64,000 nucleotides of DNA from Alphaproteobacteria bacterium (GCA_005884685.1 VBAH01000050.1:29778-93777); one strand, 5' to 3'; positions 1 through 11,550 are shown, counted from the first letter of the stretch. Made by a program: numbers and translations. The notes: generated from the sequence alone by a model not told the origin.

Positions 1-476
1 CGGATTCGATCCGCGAGCAGGCCAAGCAGCGCGGCCTCGCGCACCTGTTCGACGAGGTGATGGTGCCGAAGGAGAAGGTCGTCGAGGTCAGGCGCGGCCG
101 CAAGGTCGATGCCGAGCGCAAGTTCTTTCCCGGCTACGTGCTGGTGAAGATGGACCTCACCGACGAGGCCTATCACCTGATCAAGAACACGCCGAAAGTC
201 ACCGGCTTCCTCGGCGCCGACAAGAAGCCGATGCCGATCTCGGAAGGCGAGGCGCAGCGCATCCTCAGTCAGGTGCAGGAGGGGATCGAGCGGCCGAAGC
301 CTTCGATCACCTTCGAGGTGGGCGAGCAGGTGCGCGTCTCCGACGGGCCGTTCGCGTCGTTCAACGGCACGGTCGAAGAGGTCGACGAAGGCCGCTCGCG
401 CGTGAAGGTCGCGGTGTCGATCTTCGGCCGCGCGACGCCGGTCGAGCTCGAATTCGGGCAGGTTGAGAAGCTGTAA
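1..476 (+). CDS. nusG: Transcription termination/antitermination protein NusG (5' end outside window)
   Basis: The reading frame is open from base 3, so the start lies upstream of the window. The visible part holds most of the NGN domain, including the conserved RKFFPGYVLVKM stretch, and a C-terminal KOW domain (VGEQVRVSDGPFASFNGTV) that contacts S10 or Rho. NusG binds the clamp of RNA polymerase and couples transcription to translation or to Rho termination. It precedes rplK, as in most bacteria, but one extra gene separates them. The call is certain; only the N-terminus is missing. Confidence 0.97.
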   Translation, partial: DSIREQAKQRGLAHLFDEVMVPKEKVVEVRRGRKVDAERKFFPGYVLVKMDLTDEAYHLIKNTPKVTGFLGADKKPMPISEGEAQRILSQVQEGIERPKPSITFEVGEQVRVSDGPFASFNGTVEEVDEGRSRVKVAVSIFGRATPVELEFGQVEKL

Positions 477-490
477 CGCTTCGCCGTGCC

Positions 491-1252
491 ATGAGCGCGC
501 AACTCACGAGCCGGATCAACGGCATCTACGCGCGCTCGATCTATCTGCCGCTGTCCGACTTCGGCCGCGAGCTGCGCACGCTCAGCCGCCGGGTGCGCAA
601 GGTCGAGCGCGGGCAAAGGGCCACCCTGCCGGTCGCGGACTGGCGCGAGGCGATCGACGTCCGGCCGATCCGCATCGTCGCGCCGGAAAAGAATTCCGGC
701 GACGTCAATCTCGGGGAACTCGCCGTGCTGGCGAGCGCGGCGGCGGCGACGCGCGCCGGCGACGAGATCGTCGAAATCGGCACGTTCGACGGGCGCACGA
801 CCCTCAATCTTGCCGTCAACGCAGCCCCGCAATACCGCGTTTTCACACTCGATTTGCCGCCCGAGGCCGCGCCAAAATTCGACCTCGCGCCGGGCGAGCG
901 CGCCTATGTGGAAAAACCGCGCTCCGGGCGCCGCTTCCTCGACCCGCCGCCCGAATGGCGTGCGGCGGCCGGGCGCATCAGCCAGCTGATGGGCGATACC
1001 GCAACCTTCGACTGGTCGCCGCATGTGGCCCGCGCGGGCCTCGTGTTTGTGGACGGATCGCACGCCCATGACTATGTGATCGCGGACTCCGATACCGCGT
1101 TCCGCCTCGTGGCCAACAAAGGGATGGTCATCTGGCACGACTACGGTGTATGGGAGGGCGTCACCCGCGCACTCGATGAGATCGAGGCAAGCCGTCAGCT
1201 CGGCCTGCGGCATGTCCGCGGAACGAGCTTGGTGGTGTGGTGCAATCAGTGA
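491..1252 (+). CDS. Class I SAM-dependent methyltransferase inserted between nusG and rplK
   Basis: The 253-residue protein has a Rossmann methyltransferase core. Motif I is EIGTFDGRT (residues 95-103), an acidic residue follows strand 2 (D121), and VFVDGSHAHDYV (185-196) and IWHDYG (214-219) resemble the Methyltransf_24/TylF-type group. The substrate cannot be read from the sequence. It starts 14 bases after nusG without a clear Shine-Dalgarno, so translation may be coupled to nusG. This gene is not part of the standard nusG-rplK-rplA cluster. It is not PrmA-like, so a role in L11 methylation would be speculation. The family call is good; the function is unknown. Confidence 0.8.
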   Translation: MSAQLTSRINGIYARSIYLPLSDFGRELRTLSRRVRKVERGQRATLPVADWREAIDVRPIRIVAPEKNSGDVNLGELAVLASAAAATRAGDEIVEIGTFDGRTTLNLAVNAAPQYRVFTLDLPPEAAPKFDLAPGERAYVEKPRSGRRFLDPPPEWRAAAGRISQLMGDTATFDWSPHVARAGLVFVDGSHAHDYVIADSDTAFRLVANKGMVIWHDYGVWEGVTRALDEIEASRQLGLRHVRGTSLVVWCNQ

Positions 1253-1263
1253 GGGGTCCGCTC

Positions 1264-1335
1264 GTCCCCGCGAAAGCGGGGACCCAGAGCCCGGAAAAGA
1301 AAGAACTGGATTCCTGCTTGCGCGGGAATGAGCGG
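1264..1335. repeat. Palindromic intergenic repeat, family A copy 1
   Basis: Two hairpins lie side by side: TCCCCGC/GCGGGGA (1265-1271 and 1276-1282, loop GAAA), and TTCCTGC/GCGGGAA (1311-1317 and 1322-1328). The spacer is purine-rich. A related copy is at 3260-3353 with the same first hairpin, a similar AAAGAAA spacer and the same ATGAGCGG end. It fills the gap between the methyltransferase and rplK. The layout suits a dispersed non-coding palindromic element rather than a gene. Confidence 0.75.
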
Positions 1336-1405
1336 AGAGTTGGAAAACGTGGGAGGTGAGGCGGCCGCCAGCCGTCGAGATCCGCACCACTGACAGGAGA
1401 AGCGC

Positions 1406-1834
1406 ATGGCGAAGAAAGTCACTGGATTCCTCAAACTGCAGGTGCCGGCAGGCGCGGCCAATCCGTCGCCGCCGATCGGCCCCGCGCTCGGTCAGCGCGG
1501 CTTGAACATCATGGCGTTCTGCAAGGACTTCAACGCAAAGACCTCGCAGCTGGAGAAGGGCGCGCCGATCCCGGTCGTGATCACGATCTACGGCGACAAG
1601 TCGTTCACCTTCGAGATGAAGACGCCGCCGATGTCCTACTTCCTGAAGAAGGCGGCAAAGCTCGAGAGCGGCTCGAAGACGCCGGGGCGCGAGAGCGCCG
1701 GCAAGGTGACGGCCGCGCAGGTGCGCGAGATCGCCGAGAAGAAGATGGCCGACCTCAACTGCGACACGGTGGAAGCCGCGATGCGCATGGTGGAAGGCTC
1801 GGCCCGCTCGATGGGCATTCAGGTGGGGGGCTGA
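1406..1834 (+). CDS. rplK: 50S ribosomal protein L11
   Basis: The 142-residue protein is full length and collinear with bacterial L11. The N-terminal domain carries the proline switch ([13 protein letters not shown], residues 20-32). The C-terminal domain, which binds the GTPase-associated region of 23S rRNA, includes the [12 protein letters not shown] segment. L11 forms the stalk base with L10/L12 and is needed for RelA activation. A Shine-Dalgarno (ACAGGAGA) lies just upstream. It is followed by rplA after 4 bases, so the two are translated from one message. Confidence 0.98.
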   Translation: MAKKVTGFLKLQVPAGAANPSPPIGPALGQRGLNIMAFCKDFNAKTSQLEKGAPIPVVITIYGDKSFTFEMKTPPMSYFLKKAAKLESGSKTPGRESAGKVTAAQVREIAEKKMADLNCDTVEAAMRMVEGSARSMGIQVGG

Positions 1835-1838
1835 GCAC

Positions 1839-2546
1839 ATGGCAAAGGGCAAGCGCATCGACAAGGCACGCGAGGGCGTCGACCCCGCGAAGGCCTATCC
1901 GCTCGATGAGGCGGTGAAGATCGTCAAGGAGCGCGCCAAGGCGAAGTTCGACGAGACCGTCGAGGTCGCGATGAACCTCGGCGTCGATCCGCGCCATGCC
2001 GACCAGATGGTGCGCGGCGTGGTCAGCCTGCCGAACGGCACGGGCCGCACGCAGCGCGTCGCGGTGTTTGCGCGCGGCGCCAAGGCCGACGAGGCGCGCG
2101 CCGCCGGCGCCGACGTGGTCGGCGCGGAGGACCTCGTCACCGAGGTGCAGGGCGGCAAGATCGACTTCGATCGGGTCATCGCGACGCCCGACCTGATGCC
2201 GCTGGTCGGCCGCCTTGGCAAGGTGCTGGGGCCGCGCGGCATGATGCCGAACCCGAAGGTCGGCACCGTCACCATGGACATCAAGTCCGCGGTCGAGGGC
2301 GCCAAAGGCGGCTCGGTCGAATTCCGCGTCGAGAAAGCGGGCATCGTGCAGGCCGGCGTCGGCAAGGCGTCGTTTACCGCCGAGCAGCTGGTGGCGAACA
2401 TCAAGGCCTTCACCGACGCGGTGCAGAAGGCGAAGCCCCCCGGCGCCAAGGGCCACTACATCAACCGCGTGGCGATCTCCTCCACGATGGGCCCGGGCGT
2501 GAAGATCGACACCGCGAGCCTGGTGAGCAATTCCGGGGGCACGTGA
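1839..2546 (+). CDS. rplA: 50S ribosomal protein L1
   Basis: The 235-residue protein matches L1 end to end. It has the signature [18 protein letters not shown] and the closing [12 protein letters not shown]1 forms the mobile stalk that moves deacylated tRNA out of the E site and, in many bacteria, represses its own rplK-rplA message. Normally rplJ follows soon after; here about 3.6 kb of accessory genes intervene, so rplJ-rplL must use its own promoter. Confidence 0.98.
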   Translation: MAKGKRIDKAREGVDPAKAYPLDEAVKIVKERAKAKFDETVEVAMNLGVDPRHADQMVRGVVSLPNGTGRTQRVAVFARGAKADEARAAGADVVGAEDLVTEVQGGKIDFDRVIATPDLMPLVGRLGKVLGPRGMMPNPKVGTVTMDIKSAVEGAKGGSVEFRVEKAGIVQAGVGKASFTAEQLVANIKAFTDAVQKAKPPGAKGHYINRVAISSTMGPGVKIDTASLVSNSGGT

Positions 2547-2577
2547 GCGGCCGTTTTGCTCGCGGTGCGATGACCCA

Positions 2578-2602
2578 GGCGTGACGCCGCCGGCGTCACG
2601 CC
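2578..2602. terminator. Convergent hairpin between rplA and a minus-strand gene
   Basis: GGCGTGACGCCG (2578-2589) and CGGCGTCACGCC (2591-2602) form a perfect 12-base inverted repeat about a single centre base. It lies 32 bases after the rplA stop and overlaps the stop codon of the opposing gene. No T-run follows on either strand, so classic intrinsic termination is uncertain. A shared 3' end stabiliser or bidirectional terminator is the simplest reading. Confidence 0.55.
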
Positions 2603-3246
2603 CCATCCGGCGCATACCCCTCGGGCACGTCCTTCGCAGCCTCGGCAGCCGCGAACACCTCGAGCTTGCGGAGGAGTCCCTGAAAGAACTCGTCGGGGTC
2701 GTCCGGTCCGCGATCGCCTTCCGGCGGAGGGTATTGTCGCAGCAAGCCGGTGAGCTCGCGCAAGGTCCGCGTCAGTGACGTGAGCGCGCGGGCAGCGCGT
2801 TCCATCTCGCGCGGCGGCATCGGCCCGGCCGCAAGCTTTGCGACCGTCGCCTCGATCGCCGGCAGCAGGCGCGCGACCGCGCCCAGGAGCTGCGGCACGA
2901 TCACGGCCGGATCGGGTGGCGCCGCTTCGCTCACGGGGATGAGTGGCGCGGGCTGCTCGGCCGCGACGTCGCCCGGCGCCGCAACCGCCTGCGAGAATGC
3001 GGCAGGCTCGATCGGCGCTAACGCCGGAACGAGCGACGCGGCGTGTTCGATTCGCGGCGGCATCGGCGGCGGGCCTTCGGCCGAAATCGGCTGGCGCCGC
3101 CGCGTCCAGCGCCAGCGCCGCATGCGCTCGCGCAGCGTGCTCGGCGAGACGCCGTTGTCGAAGCAGATGTCGTCGATCGGCTTGTCGGTGTGCTCGTACT
3201 CGTAGCGGATTCGGATCCAGGTTTCGGGGGAGGGTTCGGGGAGCAT
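2596..3246 (-). CDS. Hypothetical protein with N-terminal helix-turn-helix
   Basis: The 216-residue protein opens with a resolvase/terminase-small-subunit-like HTH segment (DDICFDNGVSPSTLRERM, about residues 25-42) followed by a Trp/Arg-rich basic patch. An Ala/Pro-rich linker spans about 55-115, and a helical C-terminal half follows. It starts at 3246 behind an AAAGGA ribosome site. It runs against the ribosomal operon, which suggests an independent insertion. DNA binding is likely; the target is unknown. Confidence 0.65.
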   Translation of the reverse strand: MLPEPSPETWIRIRYEYEHTDKPIDDICFDNGVSPSTLRERMRRWRWTRRRQPISAEGPPPMPPRIEHAASLVPALAPIEPAAFSQAVAAPGDVAAEQPAPLIPVSEAAPPDPAVIVPQLLGAVARLLPAIEATVAKLAAGPMPPREMERAARALTSLTRTLRELTGLLRQYPPPEGDRGPDDPDEFFQGLLRKLEVFAAAEAAKDVPEGYAPDGA

Positions 3247-3259
3247 GGGGGTCCTTTCG

Positions 3260-3353
3260 GATGACGGAATCCCGCTTGTCCCCGCGGATGCGGGGACCCA
3301 GCGTTTTGGCCAAAGAAAAGAAGGGGATGCCCGCGTCCGCGGGGCATGAGCGG
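3260..3353. repeat. Palindromic intergenic repeat, family A copy 2
   Basis: The first hairpin is TCCCCGC/GCGGGGA (3279-3285 and 3290-3296, loop GGAT). It is followed by a spacer containing AAAGAAAAG and a second near-palindrome around ATGCCCGCG and CGCGGGGCAT. The end reads ATGAGCGGG, as in the copy at 1264-1335. It lies upstream of the HTH gene. No coding sequence is evident in 3247-3539 beyond this element. Confidence 0.75.
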
Positions 3354-3539
3354 GAGGGTGATGCAGCGGCGCTGCGAATCAATTGTGGGAGAGTGCGCCT
3401 GTGATAGCCGAGCAGCGACTCGCTGTCAAGGACTATACTCATGCGCTAGGATCATGCCATCAGGCCATTCCGGCCGGCATGATGCTTGGAACTTTTGCCG
3501 TTCGCTCCGCGTTCCACCGACGAAACGCAGGAGCGGACT

Positions 3540-3782
3540 GTGCCAGCCATTGATAACGTCAAAGAGCACATGGAAGTGATCGGAGCGGACGGCGCCCATG
3601 TCGGGACCGTCGACCGCGTCGAAGGCAAGCGCATCAAGCTGACGAAAAAGGATAGCGGAGAGGGAAGCCACAAGGGGCACCATCACTTCATCGACGGCAG
3701 CCTCATTGCCGAGGTCGAGGGCGATAAAGTGCGACTGTCCGCGAATGGCGACGTCGCGGTGACGATGGAGCAGGAGCGGTGA
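3540..3782 (+). CDS. DUF2171-type small protein
   Basis: I start this 80-residue protein at GTG 3540, because AGGAG (3529-3533) sits 6 bases before it. An in-frame upstream extension to 3486 has no such support. The sequence (MEVIGADGAHVGTVDRVEG, then HHHFIDGSLIAEV) matches the PRC-barrel-like DUF2171 family, small cytosolic proteins of unknown role often found in Rhizobiales. It converges on the DUF5615 gene with 6 bases between the stops. Confidence 0.8.
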   Translation: MPAIDNVKEHMEVIGADGAHVGTVDRVEGKRIKLTKKDSGEGSHKGHHHFIDGSLIAEVEGDKVRLSANGDVAVTMEQER

Positions 3783-3788
3783 GAGCTG

Positions 3789-4142
3789 CTATCTCGCTCT
3801 CAGATTACCGCGCCCGCCTCCTCCCGTCCGTGTTAGGTTGCCGGCGAGCCTCTCGGAGTGCGTGGCAACGACCTCCGCGACGGCGTTGGCTTCCGCCGCA
3901 TTCGCGAGCCGATCCAATTCCAGCAGGATAACGCCGCGCAGCGCGAGACGCTGCCGAACGGCCATTTCGCCGAAATCGCGGTCCTCGGTGATCAGAATGC
4001 GGCCGTCGGCATCCGCTGCATTCAGGATGTCGTCGTCCGGCGCGCCCGGTATCGTTTCGGCAACGGACAGCACGTCGTGACTTTCGTCGCGAAGGCGCTC
4101 GATCACGAGGCGGGAGACATTCTCATCTGCGAGAAAGCGCAT
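3789..4142 (-). CDS. DUF5615 PIN-like protein, probable toxin of a type II pair
   Basis: The 117-residue protein begins MRFLADENV and has ILITEDRDFGEMA at about residues 49-61. These carry the acidic residues (D6, D54, D56) typical of DUF5615 PIN-like nucleases. Its ATG overlaps the stop of the DUF433 gene by one base (TGATG), so the two are translationally coupled in antitoxin-toxin order. RNase activity is inferred from the PIN-like fold. The Gly/Arg-rich last 12 residues look unstructured. Confidence 0.85.
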   Translation of the reverse strand: MRFLADENVSRLVIERLRDESHDVLSVAETIPGAPDDDILNAADADGRILITEDRDFGEMAVRQRLALRGVILLELDRLANAAEANAVAEVVATHSERLAGNLTRTGGGGRGNLRAR

Positions 4143-4366
4143 CAGTCGGCAGCGAGCACCGTCTCATGCTGCATGTAGTCGGCCGCAAACCCTAACGCCG
4201 CCCGTAGATCATCCTCGGTGAGTTGCGGGTGCGCTTCGAGCACGTCCGCGAAAGAACGGCCCGCAGCGAGCTTGCGCAGGATGTGCTCGACCGTGATGCG
4301 CGTGCCCTTGATGCACGGTTTGCCCATCATCACGGCGGGATCGATGGAGATGCGGACGTGTGTCAT
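4142..4366 (-). CDS. DUF433 antitoxin
   Basis: The 74-residue protein matches DUF433: ISIDPAVMMGKPCIKGTRI, then a helix-turn-helix region (LRKLAAGRSFADVLEAHP). Such proteins are the usual upstream partners of DUF5615 PIN-like toxins and probably bind both their promoter and the toxin. It is the first gene of the two-gene minus-strand unit. The 102-base gap to the divergent HTH gene at 4469 should hold its promoter. Confidence 0.88.
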   Translation of the reverse strand: MTHVRISIDPAVMMGKPCIKGTRITVEHILRKLAAGRSFADVLEAHPQLTEDDLRAALGFAADYMQHETVLAAD

Positions 4367-4468
4367 GGCTTTGCGCCGTTCAATGAACTGGCGGCGAATG
4401 ATAGCGGAAAACCGGACTGTGATAAATACGGCCCGGGGTCATTGGCCAGCCGGCACGGAAGTATTGAG

Positions 4469-4780
4469 ATGCCAAGGACGAAGAGCTTCAAGGAGCTGGT
4501 GCAGCGCGAGGCGAAGGCGGACAAGAAATTCGCCGAAGCCCTGCTGCGCGAGGGCGTGGATGCGATGCTGAGCGGTGACGTCGAGACCGGCAAGACGATC
4601 CTGCGCGACTACATCAAGGCGACTGTCGGGTTCGAAAAGCTGGGAGCCGCGACCGGCGCGCGCCCCAAGAGCCTGATCCGCATGTTTGGTCCGCGCGGCA
4701 ATCCGCAGGCCAAGAACCTGTTCAGCGTGATCGGCTATCTGCAGAGGCGCGCGGGGCTGCGGCTGCACGTGCCGATGTAG
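4469..4780 (+). CDS. HTH antitoxin-like transcriptional regulator, orphan
   Basis: The 103-residue protein resembles addiction-module antidote/HigA-like regulators. It has an N-terminal helical part (SFKELVQREAKADKKFAEAL) and a C-terminal HTH (TGARPKSLIRMFGPRGNP, then LFSVIGYLQRRAG). The first good ATG of the frame is at 4469. No RelE/HigB-type toxin gene lies next to it, so it seems an orphan or a remnant of a lost pair. It is divergent from the DUF433 unit. Confidence 0.7.
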   Translation: MPRTKSFKELVQREAKADKKFAEALLREGVDAMLSGDVETGKTILRDYIKATVGFEKLGAATGARPKSLIRMFGPRGNPQAKNLFSVIGYLQRRAGLRLHVPM

Positions 4781-4802
4781 CGGAGCATCGGTCGGCTGAC
4801 GG

Positions 4803-4958
4803 TCACAAAAAAGGCCGCCAACTAGGGCCGCCCTGCGCCGGGCGGACGACGTTTCCGTCGAAAGCGACCTCACCGCGCGCGAACTGATCCGCGCTCCACG
4901 CGGGCGCGTCGTCCGGATCAACGAAGCTGCGTCTCGAAGCGCGCTTTTTCGCGGGCAT
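4803..4958 (-). CDS. Short BrnA-like antitoxin or antitoxin remnant
   Basis: This 51-residue frame starts 9 bases after the parE stop, behind a GAGGA ribosome site. Residues 12-40 (FVDPDDAPAWSADQFARG and VVRPA) resemble the N-terminal segment of BrnA-type antitoxins. The usual C-terminal DNA-binding helices are absent and the frame ends in PFL at a T-rich run. It may be a truncated antitoxin, or a short protein co-transcribed with parDE. The frame is clear; the family match is from memory only. Confidence 0.5.
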   Translation of the reverse strand: MPAKKRASRRSFVDPDDAPAWSADQFARGEVAFDGNVVRPAQGGPSWRPFL

Positions 4959-4967
4959 TGCAGGTCC

Positions 4968-5312
4968 TCAAACGATATGCAGTCCCGGCTCCATACGCTC
5001 GTGCAACACGCGCACGATCTCGACCACGCCTGGCTCCTCCACGCGATAGAAGATCATGTGCACCGGCCTTCCGACAGGTGCCTCGCGGCTTTGCTCTCGG
5101 CTGTGCCGGATGTGGAAGCTGCGAAGGCCGGGTCGGACGCCGCTGTGGTCGGACGTCGAGCGCCCCTCCGGCATCTCCGCCACACGCTGCAGGGCTGCCA
5201 GGAGGAGCGAGGAATAGCGCATGCGGGCGTCCCGCCCATGTCGCTCCTCGCTCGTCCGCAAGATCGAGCTGATGTCACGTCTGGCCGATGCCGTTAGCCG
5301 GTACCGCGCCAT
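4968..5312 (-). CDS. parE: ParE/RelE-superfamily toxin
   Basis: The 114-residue protein has the ParE pattern: MARYRLTASARRDISSIL at the N-terminus, a central helical part, a GRPVHMIFYRVEE strand and a closing VEIVRVLHERM. ParE toxins poison DNA gyrase; other RelE-superfamily members cleave mRNA, and the sequence alone does not separate these. It starts 6 bases after the ParD stop, in the usual antitoxin-toxin order. Confidence 0.85.
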   Translation of the reverse strand: MARYRLTASARRDISSILRTSEERHGRDARMRYSSLLLAALQRVAEMPEGRSTSDHSGVRPGLRSFHIRHSREQSREAPVGRPVHMIFYRVEEPGVVEIVRVLHERMEPGLHIV

Positions 5313-5318
5313 AGAAGT

Positions 5319-5591
5319 CTAGACGCGCGGAGAATCGACGAGTCCATCGAGCCAAGCCTCAAGCTCGGCGTCGTCAACCTCCTCGTAGTCGCCGCGAGCG
5401 AGATCGGCGAGCCCCAGATCGATACTTTGTCGCAGACGTTCGAGCTTCAGCGCTTCTTCGGCGCGGCGTTGCTGTAACGCGCGGATCGCGTCGCGCACCG
5501 CTTCGCTGGCGTTGCGGTACTCGCCCTTTTCCAAGACATCATCGATGAAGGCGTCCTGCTCCGGGGTCAGGCTGACGTTGCGCGTCGGCAT
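5319..5591 (-). CDS. parD: ParD-type ribbon-helix-helix antitoxin
   Basis: I start it at ATG 5591 because AGGAG lies 9 bases upstream; the frame stays open to 5657 but that stretch holds the promoter. The 90-residue protein has a ribbon-helix-helix N-terminus (MPTRNVSLTPEQDAFIDDV, then GEYRNASEAVRDAIRAL) and an acidic C-terminal tail (DYEEVDDAELEAWLDGL) for toxin binding. It is the first gene of a parD-parE-short-gene unit. Confidence 0.88.
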   Translation of the reverse strand: MPTRNVSLTPEQDAFIDDVLEKGEYRNASEAVRDAIRALQQRRAEEALKLERLRQSIDLGLADLARGDYEEVDDAELEAWLDGLVDSPRV

Positions 5592-5619
5592 GGCCAGATT
5601 CTCCTGCGTATCGATCCCA

Positions 5620-5648
5620 AACATAGCAATTTTGGCAACAGTTGCCAA
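5620..5648 (-). promoter_or_regulatory. parDE promoter with built-in operator
   Basis: Read on the minus strand, TTGGCA (-35) and TATGTT (-10) are 17 bases apart. A perfect palindrome TTGGCAAC-N-GTTGCCAA (5632-5648) covers the -35 and spacer. The predicted start leaves about 22 untranslated bases before the parD ATG at 5591. RHH antitoxins repress their own operons through such palindromes, so ParD autoregulation is the likely reading. Confidence 0.65.
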
Positions 5649-5659
5649 TTCCGGCATGC

Positions 5660-6164
5660 TCGGAAGTGTTAGGCCAGTTGCACCAAGAAGCCGAGGATTC
5701 GGCTTGCCAACCCCGGTTCTTCGGTCTATTCACCCCGCGTCATGGCGTGCCGGCCCACTTGGCGGCGCGCCTTTGTGCGCTTTACCGAAAACAAGGTGGC
5801 AGGAACCCGGTCCTTATCCAGCATCCTTTTGGGATTCGGACAGGAGAGGGAACCGGCCGCACTTTTTCAGTCAAGCGTCCTGTCCGAGACTGCAGGCGCC
5901 GGCTGCCGGCTTAATAGAACCGGCCTGCATAGACGGGTGAAGACGGATATTCCGGCGAGAAGCCGGCGGTATCGGTTCGAACCTTTGCACTGGCGTTACG
6001 GGCGCGTGGCCCGGGCGTCCGGCGGACAGGCTTTCGTCGTCGTCTGCCGGAATCGGTCCTTGCGCCCCTTGGGCGCCCGCACCGAAGCCCGGACGGCTGG
6101 TGCAACCCGGCGGCGCGGACTCCGCTAAGGAAGTCTTGGCCGCCAACCGAAGAGAGTCGCTCAA
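5660..6164 (+). promoter_or_regulatory. rplJ upstream region and structured leader (about 500 bases)
   Basis: No gene is seen here. Structure is dense: a 9-base long-range stem CGGACAGGA/TCCTGTCCG (5837-5845 and 5878-5886), GCAGGC/GCCTGC (5892-5897 and 5923-5928) enclosing further GC pairs, and CCGGC/GCCGG with loop GAGAA (5952-5966). In bacteria the rplJ leader usually binds the L10-L12 complex for feedback control, and this is the natural place for it. I could not match the element base by base. Confidence 0.5.
5704..5732 (+). promoter_or_regulatory. Candidate promoter for rplJ-rplL
   Basis: TTGCCA (5704-5709) and TATTCA (5727-5732) are 17 bases apart, a fair match to the housekeeping pattern. 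rplJ needs a promoter here because the accessory block separates it from rplA. The predicted leader is about 425 bases, long but consistent with a structured regulatory leader. Confidence 0.35.
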
Positions 6165-6683
6165 GTGGATCGCGCGGAAAAGAAAGCGGCCATCACGGCG
6201 CTCAACGGGGTCTTCAAGGCCTCGAACGTCGTTGTCGTCGCTCACTATTCCGGCCTGACCGTCGTCCAGATGCAGGCACTGCGCAAGCAGATGCGGGCCG
6301 CTGGGGCGTCGGTGAAGGTCGCGAAAAACCGCCTCGCCAGGATCGCTCTCGAAGGCACGGATGTCGCCTCCATCGGTCCCCTGCTGAAGGGGCCGACCCT
6401 GATCGCAACGTCGAGCGATCCGGTGGCGGCGCCCAAGGTCGCAATCGACTTTGCCAAGGGACACGAGAAGTTCGTGATCCTCGGCGGAGCGATGGGCAAG
6501 ACCGCCCTGGATCAAAACGGCGTCAAGGCGCTCGCCTCGCTGCCGTCGCTCGACGAGTTGCGCGCCAAGCTGGTCGGCCTTCTGGTCGCGCCGGCGACCA
6601 AGATCGCGCAGCTTGCGACCGCACCGGCCGGCAAGGTCGCGCGCGTCGTCCAGGCCTATGCCTCGAAGGGCGAAGCCGCGTGA
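6165..6683 (+). CDS. rplJ: 50S ribosomal protein L10
   Basis: The 172-residue protein starts at GTG 6165 ([15 protein letters not shown]). It is collinear with L10: the rRNA-binding N-terminal domain includes [20 protein letters not shown], and the long C-terminal helix that carries L12 dimers ends in ASKGEAA. L10 anchors the L7/L12 stalk and represses its own message. rplL follows after 50 bases. Confidence 0.97.
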   Translation: MDRAEKKAAITALNGVFKASNVVVVAHYSGLTVVQMQALRKQMRAAGASVKVAKNRLARIALEGTDVASIGPLLKGPTLIATSSDPVAAPKVAIDFAKGHEKFVILGGAMGKTALDQNGVKALASLPSLDELRAKLVGLLVAPATKIAQLATAPAGKVARVVQAYASKGEAA

Positions 6684-6733
6684 GGCTTTCCCGTTAACCC
6701 ATTGGTTCGAACCGGATAAAGGAACTTTGAGAC

Positions 6734-7105
6734 ATGGCTGACCTGAGCAAGATCGTGGACGAGCTGTCCAGCCTCACCGTGCTGGAAGCCGCCGAACTGG
6801 CGAAGCTGTTGGAGGAGAAGTGGGGTGTGTCGGCCGCTGCTGCTGTCGCAGTTGCCGGACCTGCCGCTGCTGCTGCCGCACCGGTCGAGGAAAAGACCGA
6901 ATTCACTGTGGTTCTGGCCGCGGCCGGCGACAAGAAGATCGAGGTCATCAAGGAGGTCCGTGCGCTCACCGGCCTCGGGCTGAAGGAAGCCAAGGACTTG
7001 GTCGAAGGTGCGCCCAAGCCGGTCAAGGAAGGCGTGAACAAGGAAGAGGCGGAAAAGGTGAAGGCCCAGCTCGAAAAGGCGGGTGCGAAGGTTGAGCTGA
7101 AGTAG
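6734..7105 (+). CDS. rplL: 50S ribosomal protein L7/L12
   Basis: The 123-residue protein has the dimerising N-terminal domain ([20 protein letters not shown]), an Ala-rich hinge at about 36-52, and the factor-binding C-terminal domain with [20 protein letters not shown]. It recruits EF-Tu, EF-G and IF2 to the ribosome. It is normally made at four or six copies per ribosome, which fits the strong hairpin that follows it and may reduce read-through into rpoB. Confidence 0.98.
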   Translation: MADLSKIVDELSSLTVLEAAELAKLLEEKWGVSAAAAVAVAGPAAAAAAPVEEKTEFTVVLAAAGDKKIEVIKEVRALTGLGLKEAKDLVEGAPKPVKEGVNKEEAEKVKAQLEKAGAKVELK

Positions 7106-7416
7106 GCGCGAGCAGACCCAGGGGCTCCGGACCCGAGCGCGGTCCGGAGTTCCGCAGTCGAACCGAGACAGCCGGGTCAGGCCCGGCGATCGCGGGAAAA
7201 GAAGTGAACACGGCATTGTGTTGGGAAATCCGGACCTTATATCCCGGCTTCACCACATTCGATGCCTAGCGGCGAGATACGCCTAGAGCGAGTCGGCAGG
7301 GCAGGCCGGGTCGCGGCGAATACGGCACCTGACGCCTGTCCGGACGGTCGCGATTGGATGGCGGCCTTCCGGAGAGCCGTTTGAGGGGCCCTTAAGCGGT
7401 TTGGAGAAGAGACCAC
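7106..7416 (+). promoter_or_regulatory. rplL-rpoB intergenic region with attenuator-like hairpin
   Basis: CTCCGGACC (7125-7133) and GGTCCGGAG (7141-7149) form a perfect 9-base stem with a 7-base loop, 19 bases after the rplL stop. No T-run follows. In E. coli the same gap holds an attenuator and an RNase III site that lower rpoBC expression, so an equivalent role is plausible. A weak promoter-like pair, TTGTGT (7216-7221) and TATATC (7238-7243), lies nearer to rpoB. No gene is seen in the 311 bases. Confidence 0.5.

Positions 7417-11550
<4,134 letters not shown>

Noticed and set aside
1253..3360. Two similar repeat copies considered as a CRISPR-like array
   Set aside because: Only two copies 2 kb apart, each with internal hairpins and no regular spacers; a dispersed palindromic element fits better.
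5974..6723. GGTTCGAACC at 5974-5983 and 6714-6723, resembling tRNA T-loops
   Set aside because: The word is self-complementary and no acceptor, D or anticodon arm can be built around either copy, so no tRNA is called.
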